Shown piece by piece: positions 47,301-58,286 of a DNA stretch of 64,000 nucleotides. Numbering within the stretch: the first letter of the stretch is position 1; the number at the start of each line of letters is the position of its first letter. Both the position numbers and the translations under genes were made by a program. This DNA comes from Anastatus disparis (Eukaryota > Arthropoda > Insecta > Hymenoptera > Eupelmidae). The stretch covers positions 2,542,001 to 2,606,000 of the forward strand of contig JAFFSR010000004.1 in NCBI GenBank assembly GCA_017163975.1, written 5' to 3'. Under the pieces are notes generated by a model. That model searched no databases. It was not told the origin of the DNA and was given only the letters and a program-made list of their open reading frames with translations.

Positions 47301-48883
47301 AATATCTTCAAATATATTTATTTAAAGTTTTGTCAGTCTACAACCAGAAAATAAAAATAGCTTTCAATCAGAAAAGTTGATTGATTTCTGTAAGAGGATG
47401 TCGGAGCATCCCCTCAATATTATTTCCATTCTAAATTTATGAGTGAACGGTACGGAAATCGAGTTCTTTCTCTAAAATAAGAAAATTTTTAAGATTGAAG
47501 CTGAGTGCGGACAACTCAAAGATATCACCATAGTGGTATTTGCAAATATTATTCTAAAGAAATTCTCAATGTATATAGTATTTTTTGAGATTAGGTTTAT
47601 CGAGCTTGATATCTCATTTTCATTCAAAGTTTACAAAAAAGTAAAAACCTTGACTGATGTTTTATTTTACTAAAATTATATTAAAAATGTTCTAAAAAGA
47701 AAAATAAATAAATAAAAAATAAATCAATGAAAAAAATTAATAAAAAAAAACGTGGCAGTCGTGGGACTGTCCGACAGAAGCCATGCTTCCACTATATATT
47801 TAAAAACTAAGAAGCGTAGCATTTGCAAAAATTAGAATTATTTTTATTAGAATTATTTATTTCTAGCTTAGTTATTAATTTAAATAAAAATAGAATTATA
47901 CACTTATAATAATATTAATTATTGAAAAAACATATTTAGGAACACGATTGTAAATAAAGTGCACGACATCTAAAGAAATATATAGACAGGTATTATACCT
48001 AATTCTTTTTTTCTCTGTTGCTGATGCAGTAGTTTAATTCGCGCCACTATTAAATATACTCACACATTTATAAACAAAGTGAGAATATATGAAAATAAGA
48101 GAAAAAGAAAGAGAGCAAAGAATATATATGTGATTGTAAAATGATACTTCAATATCAACCATAGTAAACACACACGTCCACTTTAATGCATATATACATA
48201 TTTCTAAGCAGAATAATATTTAAGAGAGAAGGAGAGATAAGAAGCATAGGAGCATAGCTTCAAAAATAATTTTTGAGAAAACGCTTATATTAAAAAAGAA
48301 AAAATAAACAAATAAAAAGTTCAATAATTCAAATGTATAATTACATTATAAATTATGTTTCTGCCTAACATTTTAGATAAAATTTCAATAAAATATTAGG
48401 CAGAAACATTATTTATAATCTAATTATACATTTGAATTATTGAACTTTTTATTTTTTTATTTTTAATAAAAGCGTTTTTTTATATTAAAATCGGTGATTC
48501 GAAGACCTGACATTTTCTTATATCTGTGTAATGTTGTGTTATACTGGTTAATTAATAAATTTGTGATGATTGTTTGATACCTTCGATTATTTATTATTTG
48601 AATGTTGAATAGTATTAAGATATATTTTTAAAATAAATAAAAATAAATTTTTTTTAAATTTTTTGTATTGAGTATACACTATACATTCAAATCCATCATC
48701 TTACAATGTATTAAAATGATATTAATTATGTGCAAGAAGTCAAGTAAATGTATTGTATATTAATTAAAATTGAATATTTAAAATAACTAAAAATAATGAA
48801 ACTTTACCTTGATCAACTGAACACAAAAGAAATAATATGACTGTAAAAAAAGTTTGTGATTGAGAAAACTTTTTTACGTACAT
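41376..48883 (-). CDS. Ly6/uPAR-domain secreted protein, gene D
   Basis: Four exons: 48808-48883, 46990-47163, 42225-42272 and 41376-41593, all phase 1, giving 171 residues. Signal peptide MYVKKFSQSQTFFTVILFLL; Ly6 start FSIKCYACDSGLNEEC; short exon with QWSCLAAS; last exon with RNCVVQMMAADICKIF, CSTCDTDLCNSS and tail LNIGLLSLSLTIITVFL. It is a predicted secreted, GPI-anchored three-finger protein. Intron 2 (4.7 kb) has taken in a complete Tc1-like transposon (43846-46628), a TTAA-flanked foldback and GC-rich repeats; intron 1 has a 200-bp hairpin. Splice sites remain intact. Part of intron 1 is recognisable again next to the relic at 62743-62790. The function of this paralogue cannot be told from sequence. 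Confidence 0.88.
42379..42781. mobile_element. TTAA-flanked foldback MITE
   Basis: Ends GGGGAGGAGGG / CCCCCCCTCCCC, flanked by TTAA (42375-42378, 42782-42785). The arms pair along most of the length (ATCACGCATGGATTATG counterpart, AATATTTCGTGCT, TTTTGACCCATAG). It lies in intron 2 of Ly6 gene D. The TTAA target suggests mobilisation by a piggyBac-type transposase not present in this window. Confidence 0.82.
43350..43445. repeat. GC-rich palindrome-like repeat
   Basis: AAAATATGCAATACAAGAGT and ACTCTCTAATTGCATAATGT flank a core CTATTTCTCGCTCGGGAGAAATACG. It resembles the repeat near 40970-41100 and the palindrome at 35510-35641 in layout: AT-rich TTGCATAxxGTACT outer arms around a CGAG core. 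Confidence 0.55.
43846..46628 (+). mobile_element. Complete Tc1-like DNA transposon with long inverted repeats
   Basis: The ends are CACTACCCTCCAGCCAC and GTGACTGGAGGGTAGTG, flanked by TA target duplications (43844-43845, 46629-46630). The inverted repeats run about 530 bp (43846-44377 and 46098-46628) with few differences, far longer than the 20-200 bp usual for Tc1. One uninterrupted transposase gene lies between them. The element is in intron 2 of Ly6 gene D, in the opposite orientation to it. Intact ends and gene suggest recent activity. Confidence 0.95.
44726..45772 (+). CDS. Tc1/mariner-family transposase (DD38E spacing)
   Basis: 348 residues, no stop or frameshift. The N-terminus has paired helix-turn-helix DNA-binding regions (about 8-50, LSNRQISKRLKISKRTV; and about 75-112, LTVPEI...TVRRRLHKRG) joined by a basic linker. 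The catalytic triad is D155 (VLWSDESKFE), D245 (FQQDNDPKHTS) and E284 (SPDLNPIELLWDEL). I count 38 residues between the second Asp and the Glu, against 34 in classical Tc1; the extra residues include a lysine run coded by an A tract near 45511. A DD38E sibling group of Tc1 called Intruder has been described, and this may belong there. The length is normal for the family. It cuts and pastes the element through its terminal repeats in the nucleus. Confidence 0.95.
   Translation: MGKIKNLSLLQRSEIIALHKTNLSNRQISKRLKISKRTVDYNVKKYLETGSIINRKTNIKSKRKRTTADDNFIIQLSLRNRKLTVPEITAIVNKNLKYPVSQTTVRRRLHKRGIRGCVAVKKPFLKPVHKKKRLLWARKHMNWTFEDWSKVLWSDESKFEIFGSKRRVFVRRRKNEKYLSDCMAPTVKHGGGSVMVWGCFAGTKVGDLVKIEGILNKEGYKQILQKNALPSGSRLVGRCFTFQQDNDPKHTSKLCKEYLSNMQKKKKFNVMEWPSQSPDLNPIELLWDELDRAVKKIPIKSRSHLWQILQSEWKTIEEITLKKLILRMPRICKAVIKHKGGHFDEKKI
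48278..48478. mobile_element. Hairpin element, about 90-bp arms
   Basis: Arms AAAACGCT...GTTTCTGCCTAA and TTAGGCAGAAAC...AGCGTTTT pair with few mismatches (AGTTCAATAATTCAAATGTA with TACATTTGAATTATTGAACT) around a 27-bp loop. No clear target duplication. It lies in intron 1 of Ly6 gene D. Confidence 0.75.
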
Positions 48884-49651
48884 TTTAACTGTTTGAAGAA
48901 AAAATCTTTACTGAAAAAAGAGTAGAGTTACTTATTTTTCGCAGAGAATATAAAATATACTTATTTTTATGCATAGAAGGTCAGATCGGTTTCGTGACGC
49001 TAAAAAGAGCGTTAGTTATGCCCCCATGAGGCAGGCGGCGTTATGTTCGAACTAAGCGCGTAATTTAAAAATCTAAAATCAAATGAAACTCGTTTAAAAA
49101 AAAAATGTATATGAACTACAAATGCAAAAAATTATTTATTAAAATATAAATAATTTTTCGTAGACTCAGCTAATGCTAATAACGATATTACACAGTAATA
49201 ATAATTGATATTACCATTAAAATTAGAAAATTAGAAACCACGAGAAAGGTGGCAGGTTTTCATTCCAACAGGACAGTTACAATGACAGTTTTCCACATCA
49301 CCCTAGGGGTACCTTCATGAGTATTTAACACAAAATACTTTTTTAACATTAATTATTTGTAAATACTAATAAATATTAAATAGTAAATTATGTAAGATAA
49401 TCATAGGCCCGTTGGTTTTTTTTCTGTTATACTTAAAATTGTTATATAAATAAAAAAAACGCTGCCAAGTGCTTTGGCGGAATGCTTTCTCATAGAGCTC
49501 TTTGAGTTTCATTAATTTTTTTATATTTATTTAAATGTGATTTTAATATTAAAAAATTGTCTAACATTAATATTTACTCATATTGTACTTTATAAATTTC
49601 GAACATATATGCTAGCTGTTTGCTTTTCATAAATTTTCAAGAGTTACTCAG
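48884..49651. other. Upstream region of gene D
   Basis: Probable promoter and 5' UTR region of gene D. A small GC-richer patch lies at 48985-49065. No coding gene recognised. Confidence 0.4.
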
Positions 49652-50470
49652 AAATCAAAAGAAGTGATCAAAAAGCTACGCTAAGAAAATTATTTTTTTT
49701 AAACTTGGTTTATAAAGGCAGTAGCAAATAACTTGTATACAAATTTTAGAGCAAATCTATCGAGTACTTTACGTAAACTGGAAAAAAACTGAAATATGAA
49801 AATTTTTTAAGAAAATTTTTAAAATTTTTTAAAATGAAAACTACGCTAAGAAGATCGGTTTATAAAAGTTATCCTTCTTTTGGCAGATGCAAATTATTCC
49901 CATGGAAATCTCAAAGCAAATTCATCAAGTAACTTACGTAAAATACAAAAAAAAATTAAAAATCGAAAATTTTTAAAATGGTTCTATAAAAAAAACTACA
50001 CTATGAATACCAATTTTCAATAGCTTCCCGTCTGGTTATACAAAAACATAGATGGTATACAAAATTTGAAGCAAATCCATCGAGTGATTTTCGAGATCTA
50101 ACTGGTTAAATAAATAACATTTTCTTTTCAAAATTTCTTTTTCAAAATTTTAAAAATGCTCTAAAATTAAAACTACGCTATAAAAATCAATTTTTGAAAA
50201 TTTCCCTTCTTTTGGCAGTCGCAAATAATTTCCCTGCAATTTTTAGAACAAATCTATCGAGTACTTTACATAGAATAAAAAAAAATAAAAAAAGAAGAAT
50301 CGAAATTTTTTTTTAAATCTTTAAAATTCTCTAAAATTGTGACCACGCTAAGAAAATTAGTTTTTAAAAGCTTATTTTTTTTCAGACAATAGCGAATTAA
50401 TTGTATAAAAATTTTGGAGAAAATTTATATTATGGTTTTCGCAAAATAGAAAATAAATGAAAAATAAAAA
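49652..50470. repeat. Tandem repeat block (about 155-178 bp monomers), copy 2
   Basis: Five diverged monomers marked by GCAAAT..ATCGAGTA cores near 49751, 49916, 50071, 50249 and 50420. The first three match the block at 21283-22061 in order and spacing, including the GTGATCAAAAAG lead-in and the CGAGATCTAACTGG exit. The block runs up to the edge of the Harbinger Myb-like gene. Confidence 0.75.
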
Positions 50471-50526
50471 TTTTTTTAAAAATTTAATAAAATTTAATAA
50501 TGTTAATAAAATGATGTATGTAAAAA

Positions 50527-51125
50527 TTAACCTAATGTAGAAGACGAAAGTTTTGGTTCCAATGTCCCAATTTCTGGAATGATACTCAAACCACTTCCAT
50601 ACACTCCAAAAATGTTGCAAATTCTTTCATCAAATTCACTTAATGGAATTATTTCATTATTTCATGTAGCGTTGACACTGTACGTATAACATGCTTTTCT
50701 TTCTTTAGCATTCATTCTTAATTTTTTCCATGTCTATTAAAAAATTATTGTATCAATTAATCAATATAACTAATATACTGTTATAAAGTAATAAATAATT
50801 ATAAATTTCTTTCAAAATTATTTTTATAACTTACAATTTCCCAACTACTTGTACATCTTGCCTGTCCTAGTTCATTTAGATTTGCAGTTAATTGCGACCA
50901 CATCAAATTATATTTTTCAGCACCTGACCTTCCTAGCTTTGTTATTTGCCCTCTTGCAAAAAGTGTATGTTCCTCCATGTACGATAATAGCATTTCAAGT
51001 TGTGCATGATTGGGATGTATTCTTTGCCTAAATACAAACTTCATGGTTAATACATTTAAATGGTAAGCATCTCATTATATACACTTTAATTAAATACGCA
51101 ATTACACTTACGCTTTTGGAGGCAT
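50527..51125 (-). pseudogene. Harbinger Myb/SANT-like partner gene, one nonsense codon
   Basis: Three exons on the minus strand: 51112-51125, 50835-51027 and 50527-50733, with consensus splice sites. Readable residues include MPPKAQRIHPNHAQLEMLL, ITKLGRSGAEKYNLMWSQL, SSWEI-TWKKLRMNAKERK and the ending YGSGLSIIPEIG. The layout fits the short Myb/SANT-like DNA-binding protein that accompanies PIF/Harbinger transposases and helps bring them to the transposon ends. Codon 93 is TGA (50662-50664), probably from GGA. The gene is divergent from the transposase at 51491, as in many Harbinger elements. Apart from the single stop it is intact, so it died recently or the stop is a sequencing error. Confidence 0.8.
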
Positions 51126-51490
51126 AGCAACAATGAAGAAACTTTTTACCAATAATAAGAATGATTAAGTTTTACTTTCGAGAAATTGGAGCAGCTCTGA
51201 AAACAGTGTAGCGCCTCGTTTATGTGTCGCCATATTGAATACGTTGATCCCTCTATAGTTATATACATTAATCGTCAGTAGTATTAGTTAGTATATACGT
51301 ACGTACATACAAATGTTTTGCTTCTTGCAATTATTTGTATAAGTGAAAAAAAGTATATGTATGTTAGTGTGATTTGTGTTGTGGTTGTGAACCGTACCAC
51401 TAACGCCTACAAGTCTTCAAAAATCGCATAAATTATTGACACAAGTTTTGAAGGTTAACTTCATAAACAGTAAAATATATTTACCTTCAA

Positions 51491-53648
51491 ATGAATGTTG
51501 CTGCCTTTCTTCTTTTTGGTCAAGAGTTAAACGAGGAAAGAAGAATACGTTTGGCATTATTTAGACGATTAAGGATGGAAAGGAGAATGTTAAGGGATGC
51601 TTCTAATCCATTTCTCTTAGATCCAGAATATTTTAGACAACTGTATAGGTATGTTGAATATAAACATTATTAAAAACCTTGAAATCTTTGCACTATAATA
51701 AAGATTTTTCTTGAAATTACCTTTTTCTTTTACAAGCATACAATTTATTGACATAAATTTCATATATTGATTAGCCGATATTTCATATTCGTTAGGTTAT
51801 TATTATTGTCACCAATAATATGTATATTTGATTTTAAAATACTTTTATATAATTTTATAAAAGTTTCTTGGACTGTAGTATGTAATATTATGATAGCAGC
51901 ATATACTTTCTGTAATTTTTTATTAACTTGATTATATTAGTAATGTTGGTATAACCAACTGTGATACTTTATTGTCATTTTTTTCTAGAACAATATCATA
52001 AGAATGTCGAGTTGTACATATATTCCATATATGCTTTCTTATAATTAATTACAAAATTATAAATGTATATGGTCATTATTTTGTAATTGCTAATACATCA
52101 TATGCGATTAATAATTAACAATCACATATGATTATAGGAAATGAATTATAAAAAATATGTAAATTGATAAAAAAAGAATTTGCTCTCTGTATTAGAAGGT
52201 GACCGATTAAGTTTAAAAGCATTAATAAAAAAAAATGAAAAATAAACTCAGACAAAACAAATGTATGACGAATTACGATTGTTTAAAATGAATGAGCACG
52301 TGTCTTGTTTCTGCTATAGAATATTAATTAAATATTTTATTTTTATTTTTATATTCTAAAATTTATGAGATTATTTTTTAGTTTTTCAGTAGATGATACC
52401 TTATACATAACTTGATATTCAATACAATTATTATATGATTCACAATGGATTCATTTTCACTTGTTACTTTGAAAAGCTGCTAATGGGTTGCATGATACAA
52501 TCTAATTAATAGCTCCATAAATAAACATGTAATAATTTTTATTTTTGTTTTTACAGAATGCCACCTGACTTAGCTTTACAGCTAGTAGATGTATTACGTG
52601 ACCACATAACTGCTCAAGGTGTATCGTATATTCCAGTAGAATTACAAGTTCTTGCAGCACTCAGATTTTTCGCTGAAGGTGCTTACCAGAAAGGTGCGAG
52701 TCAAGATTATAAACATCCTGTTGGTCGAACAACTTTTAGTCGGTGTTTGCATAGAGTTGTGATGGCTTTGTCAGTTGTAGCTCAAGAATAGATAAAGTTT
52801 CCTCAAAATAGAGAAGAAAGACAGCGAGTTAAAAATCAGTAGGTATTGTTTTTTAATTTTTGTACAGTAGCAATTAGAAAAACTTTAATAATTATGAATT
52901 TTTTTATATTTTTTATATGATAATAGATAAAAACGTTTGCAGATTTATAGAACATTACAGAATTCCAGGAATACTTGGACTCATTGATTGTACTGTTGTT
53001 AAATTTGTTCGACCATCTATAAACGAAGAAGCTTTTTACAATTACAAACATTCTCATTCCATGAACGTTCAAATTGTGAGTGATAATTACTAGTCTAAAA
53101 GTTTTTTCTTTTAATATATAACTTCTTCAATGTTGTATTATTTACAGGTTTCTGATGATAACTACATTATCCAAAGTCTACGGATTTGTCCAGGGTCCAA
53201 CAACGATAGATTCATTTGAAAGTACAGTCAAGTTAAACAAACTCTTCAATCTCTTAGAGAAAATGAAGCTATAGTAGCAGATGAAGGATGTTATTATTTC
53301 CTTGGTGAAATATTTTACTTTTTTGATGTTCAAATTTAATTCTTTTAATTCAACAATTTTTTTTTCATGTTTGTAACTAATTATTTTTTAGGGGACAGTG
53401 GCTACACACCTTCTCCAATTATTCTGACTCCTATACGAAATGCGCCTCCTGGATCTCCAGAAGCCATATACACATCAGAGCATGTCAGCACACGATGCAA
53501 AATAGAACAGCTATTTGGTGTATTATCAAATGTATGGCTTGCAATCAGCAGGAGACGAGTCTTACATTACAAACCTCAAAAAGTTGCTTTAATTATACAA
53601 GCGTGCGCGGTCCTTCATAATTTTAGGAGGCATTTTTCAAATGCATAA
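51491..53648 (+). pseudogene. PIF/Harbinger transposase (HARBI1-like), two nonsense codons
   Basis: Five exons with GT-AG borders and compatible phases: 51491-51648, 52557-52838, 52943-53075, 53148-53304 and 53392-53648, 329 codons in all. Recognisable pieces: RDASNPFLLDPEYFRQLYR, VELQVLAALRFFAEGAYQKG, the catalytic regions GLIDCTVVKF (Asp), GDSGYTPSP (Asp) and CKIEQLFGVLSNVW (Glu), and the ending AVLHNF. In-frame TAG at 52789 and TGA at 53217 both stand where tryptophan would be expected, so the protein is broken. It forms a pair with the Myb-like gene at 50527-51125. No terminal inverted repeats were found; the right side is cut off by the next transposase gene. Confidence 0.88.
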
Positions 53649-55740
53649 AAAGGTAGTTTATATGAGCAGTAATTCACGTTTTAGACCGTTGGAAGATTTA
53701 GCCATTAATTTGGCACAGCTTCATCCAGATTTAAATATATTGCCATCTACTAATGTATGTAAAAATTGCCATAAACGCATATCAAAAATGATTTTAAGTG
53801 ATCTTGAGTCTATATCTGAAAATGAAATCACTGAACTTTTTAGCGGAAGAGATGATGATTTTATTCCGAAGACACCCGAACGAATAGAGGAATTAAACGA
53901 GAGTATTAATTCAGTTTTACCTGAATGCATCTCACCCCTAAAAAGAAAAACTGCAATACCTGAAAATTTTAGAGGAAATTACGTATCTAAAAAGAAAAAA
54001 TCCTTAATTTCAGCTTTTTCTGCTACTGTCAGAAGTAAATTAGAAGATGCGTATGGCATTTCAGTTGAATCAATAGAATCGGACGAAAATTCCACTGAAA
54101 ACTATTGGAATGAATTTTTAGAAAATTTTAAATTGGCTTTAGAAAAATGCTCTTCTATTTCGGAGAAAATAAAACTTCTAACTCTACTACCTTCAAAATT
54201 AAGCAAAATAAAAGTTTGCTCACTATTCCCGAATATAAGCGAGTATATGATAAATAAATCAAGAAATCTCGTGAAAAATAAAGGAGTTTATTCGGAGCCA
54301 GATTTATATACTGGTCATCCTATTGATGAAAGCACAAAAAATATCGTTATTGAATATTTTTTAAATGATGATTTTAATTGTAGTAGACAAAGTCCAAATA
54401 AATCTGATGTCGTAACTGTTAAAATTAATAACACAAAAACTAAAAAAGTCAAACGGTTTCTTACTCGAAGCTTAAAAGAAACATATAGTCAATTAAGAAA
54501 AGAAAATCCAAACTTATAAATAGGAAAATCGAAATTCTATAGTCTAAGACCAAGTTTCGTCTTAACTAGCCCTGTGAAGGAAGCTTGTCTTTGTGTACAT
54601 TGCGAAAATTTTGAACTGTTTCTTACAAGTTTGATTCGTTTTAGAGGCGATAAGAATTCCGAATTAGATTCAATTCGTTCAGAAATAACTAACACAATGT
54701 TGTGTTCTGAACCATCTGATTCATGTTTCTTGCAAGAATGCAAAGATTGTCCCGGTGGTGCGGGTATCACATTAGAATTGTTAAAACTGAAACAAAATTG
54801 TGAAGATGAAATTACGTTTGCTTTGTGGGATAATGGTAATCTTATTAAACAAACAATAAGCTTAACAGTTTTTAAAGAAAAACTTTCAATCTGCACATTG
54901 AAAGCAAGTACTCATATATACATAAAAAATATTCAACGTGAAGCTATAAAAAAAGAAAAAGAAGAAGGTAAAGCTGATCCTACTAAGTTAATCATCCACG
55001 TTGACTTTGCAGAAAATTGGTCTGTAATAAATAATAAAGCGGTTCAAGGAAATCATTGGGTAAATAACCAAATTTCTATTTTTACTGCAGTCTGTTACCA
55101 AGGAGAGATAACACAAAGTTTTGCGATAGTTAGTGACGACAAAAAGCATGATACTGCATATGCACTGCTAGCAATAAATAAAATTATCAATCTTATGAAA
55201 AAAAATTATTTAGTTACTAAAGTCACTATCATATCAGATGGAGCTCCAAGCCAATTTAAAAATCGTTTTCAACTACATGAATTCAAACATTGGTTTTATG
55301 AAATGAAATGGTTATTTTCTGCGACTGGTCATGGGAAAGGAGCCGTTGATGGAATAGGTGGGCTTCTAAAGCATTATGCTACTTCACATAACTTGAAAAG
55401 AGTTCATGAAGAATCGATACAAAATGCTGACGATTTTATAAATTGGGTTCAAAGTTACACCAATGCAATAAAAATAATTTTACTACCAATAAATGAGATT
55501 GAAAGATTTAGAAAAAAGAAAAATATTGAATGGAGTGGGGTTTCTAAATATAATGGAATTCAAAAAAGTCATATGTGGTTAAAAAAACTTGGGGAATTAA
55601 AATCACATATATTTATTGGCAGGACAGCTATACATGCACTAAATGAAGTGAAAAACAAGAAAAAAAAAGCCAAGCGTCGTGAGACTACATTTAAAACTAA
55701 AAATAATAAGCGCAAAAAAAAAAAAAATAATTATCTATAA
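53641..55740 (+). pseudogene. Unassigned DDE-like transposase gene with one in-frame stop
   Basis: Two frame-matched halves, 53641-54519 (292 codons) and 54520-55740, are separated only by TAA at 54517-54519. The first half has a Zn-ligand pair VCKNCHKRI near residue 40, an acidic stretch and a basic coiled region. The second half has CLCVHCENF, then LIIHVDFAENW, VTIISDGAPSQFKN and FSATGHGKGAVDGIGG, spaced like an RNase H-fold nuclease with Asp residues in the first two motifs. From memory, proteins with HGKG-x-DG-x-GG recur as uncharacterised predictions in many invertebrates; I cannot place it in a named superfamily. The start overlaps the end of the Harbinger gene, so an upstream zinc-finger half is probably lost. 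The C-terminus is very lysine-rich. Confidence 0.7.
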
Positions 55741-56633
55741 TTATTTTTTTGACGCATCCCAACAGTGAGAGGCAAGGGGAACTCACTCTAAAAAAGCACC
55801 CCGAAGGGAACAGAATCCTTCTACGTCCACGTCGTTGTTCCTGGATAATGCTAAACGAAGGATAATATTTAAATGTCGACTGCTTAAGACTTCCGAACGT
55901 ATATACAAGCATTTTTCACCAACAAAATTTGTGAATTTTTTTCTCGCTCCAAACCAAAAAACCCGGGATCAAACAAGTACTATTAGATAGGTATTTTGGT
56001 CCTCTATCAGCAAAAAAAATTTCAGCAAAAAAAAAATGGTCTTTTCGAGAAAAATGCATGTGCATAAAAAGTGCATTTTTTGGTAAAATGCATATATCTC
56101 AGTCATTTTTAAGTTTTTTTTTAAATTTCTTGCACGGAGTTGAAGAGGGCTCAAAATGAAATAAAATAAAAAAAGGTTTATCAAAATTCATTGGAAATTG
56201 GTAAAACGATAGCTCTCTAAAGTTATTCTCAACATTTTCAGTTTTAACATTTAGTTTTTGTATGCAATTTTCAAAAGTGCATATCTGATGCAATTTTGAT
56301 ATTTCAGCAAAATAAAAAAATACGTATACCCTTATTTTTAGGGTAGAATAACATACTTCATTAGCGCAGTAATTGGTGACTTGAGTGTATACTGACTGTT
56401 CGATTTGAAATGGAATCAGCCAAATGCAAAAATTGTACAATTAATATTGTTATTTTAATTAAAATTTATTAAAAATGTTCTTCTATAAAAAAAATGTTAT
56501 CCTATAAATTTATAATGAATTTCTTATAGATTTAAGTAAACAAATTTTTAAAAAGATAATTAAAAAGATAATTATTTTTTGGAAACAAAATAATGTTATC
56601 ATGTAATTCATTGCTTATATTTTAATTATATTG

Positions 56634-56709
<76 letters not shown>

Positions 56710-57180
56710 TAAATAAATAAAAATTTTGAACATTTATGAATGTTTATTTGTTGGATCAACAAAGAAATTTCCCATTGATAAATAATTTATTATTTAAATG
56801 TAAGAAATTACTCAATTATACAATTATTTTGTTTATAAAAGAATAAATATTTTGTTTTTGAACAAAAAATTATTTTATAATTATATAATTAATTTCTCAC
56901 ATTAAAATTTTAGGAAAATGTTTAAAGATAAATATTAAAAAATCATAACAATTCGTTTTTAACGATAAACGTAAGCACCGATAAAAATTCGTGCTTAACG
57001 ATAAATATTTAATTGCTTTTATCACTTAATGTTTTCTTTAACACTGTGTTATATCGACTTAGTTACTAGATTGTAACTAGATCCATATTATCCGCACGAA
57101 AAACATTTGATTACATTTATTTTATCTTGCTTTTACCACTGGTGATAAAGTAGTTATCATACTTTATCACGCTACATATC
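55741..57180. other. Spacer right of the DDE-like gene
   Basis: A GC-richer patch at 55750-55860 follows the stop directly and may be the 3' end of that transposon. 56030-56460 is T-rich sequence of transposon-UTR character. No gene, and no matching inverted repeat for the DDE-like gene, was found. Confidence 0.4.
56641..56705. repeat. (TA)n microsatellite
   Basis: About 32 uninterrupted TA units in AT-rich sequence. Confidence 0.95.
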
Positions 57181-57960
57181 GATGGAGAGCAACCCTGCAG
57201 GAACTTGACTCTACGTAAACTCCGAGAGAGTCAAAGGAAAAATAGGAAGGACCAGCTGTAGCATGCAAAGTTCTCCCTCTAGTACATGCTAACAGACAGG
57301 CGGTCAGGTAAGGAGTGCGCCTCGAGAGATTTTTTTTTTTTTTTATCCATCCGACCTACCTCCGTAGGGGTACACTGAAAAAATTGCGGGTGAGAAACTA
57401 TACTAAATATGAATACGCAGCGTTCTGCGCATAAAAGCGATCCTCGTGCGCGTGAGAGAGATCCTCGCTACGTTTTAAGGCGCGCTGCCTTCTCAAAATT
57501 CTCTCGTCTCTACTCGTCTCTAATTTTGGGAAAGCAGCGAGCCCAAAAGCGCAGCGAGGATAGCTTTAATTTAATATAGCACCGATGTATTGACGTTTAG
57601 TATAGCATCTCCTCGCTGTGGTAAGGGAGGGCACCTACAGTTTTTTCAGTGTAGTGTCGGATTCACCCGCAGGTGCCTACCGACTAAAACCGCCTCCCCG
57701 TAGGTTACCAAACAAAATTGTTATGAACCTTAAGAAGAAGAAAATTGAGAGACAACGGTGGCTCAAACAGCGGGGACTGTATGGTACTCGCGCAAATTGC
57801 GAAACACGAATCCCTCGAGAGAGCCAGTGACGGCTCTTATATGCACAGAGGCTCGTTTTTCCCGTTGCAGGAGCAACGCCTCGTAGCGGCTCAGCGCCCG
57901 TACTTGCTGCTGGCGGCCGAGCGCCAAGCAGTCTAAGCGCGCGCGAAATTCAAGCGTCGC
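57181..57960. other. GC-rich island of unknown origin, split by a MITE
   Basis: Far richer in G+C than its surroundings. With the MITE removed, the flanks read ACCTCCGTAGGGG-TA-GTGTCGGATTC across one continuous sequence. The open frames inside (57618-57830, 57745-57936) show no domain. It may be the UTR of a non-LTR retrotransposon or a captured gene piece; I cannot decide. Confidence 0.5.
57373..57651. mobile_element. TA-flanked MITE
   Basis: Inverted ends CACTGAAAAAA / TTTTTTCAGTG, with TA on both sides (57371-57372, 57652-57653). 279 bp, moderately GC-rich inside, non-coding. It interrupts the GC-rich island. Confidence 0.8.
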
Positions 57961-58286
57961 ACTATGTGTATATATGCTTTAATTTTTATACCTACTGAAT
58001 TTCTGACTTATAAAATAATCATGTGATGATTTTAATTTAAATAAAATTATTATTACAAATAATTTATAAAAATTAATATAGGTCATGATTATTGTTATTA
58101 TAGTGTTTTTAATCCATTATCTTTTATGACCATTGCTTTACATGACAGTTTTGTTGTCTAATTAAGATTCAATACTATATACCAAGTCAGTAGAATCATT
58201 TTATACTATGCAAAAGAAATTATTTTGAAACAAGTTTGTCAAGAAACATTTTATTCATTATTACTGGTTATAAAAAACAACTCACT

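Noticed and set aside
54537..54896. Minus-strand frame opposite the DDE-like gene
   Set aside because: Antisense shadow; the plus-strand frame has motifs and continuity.
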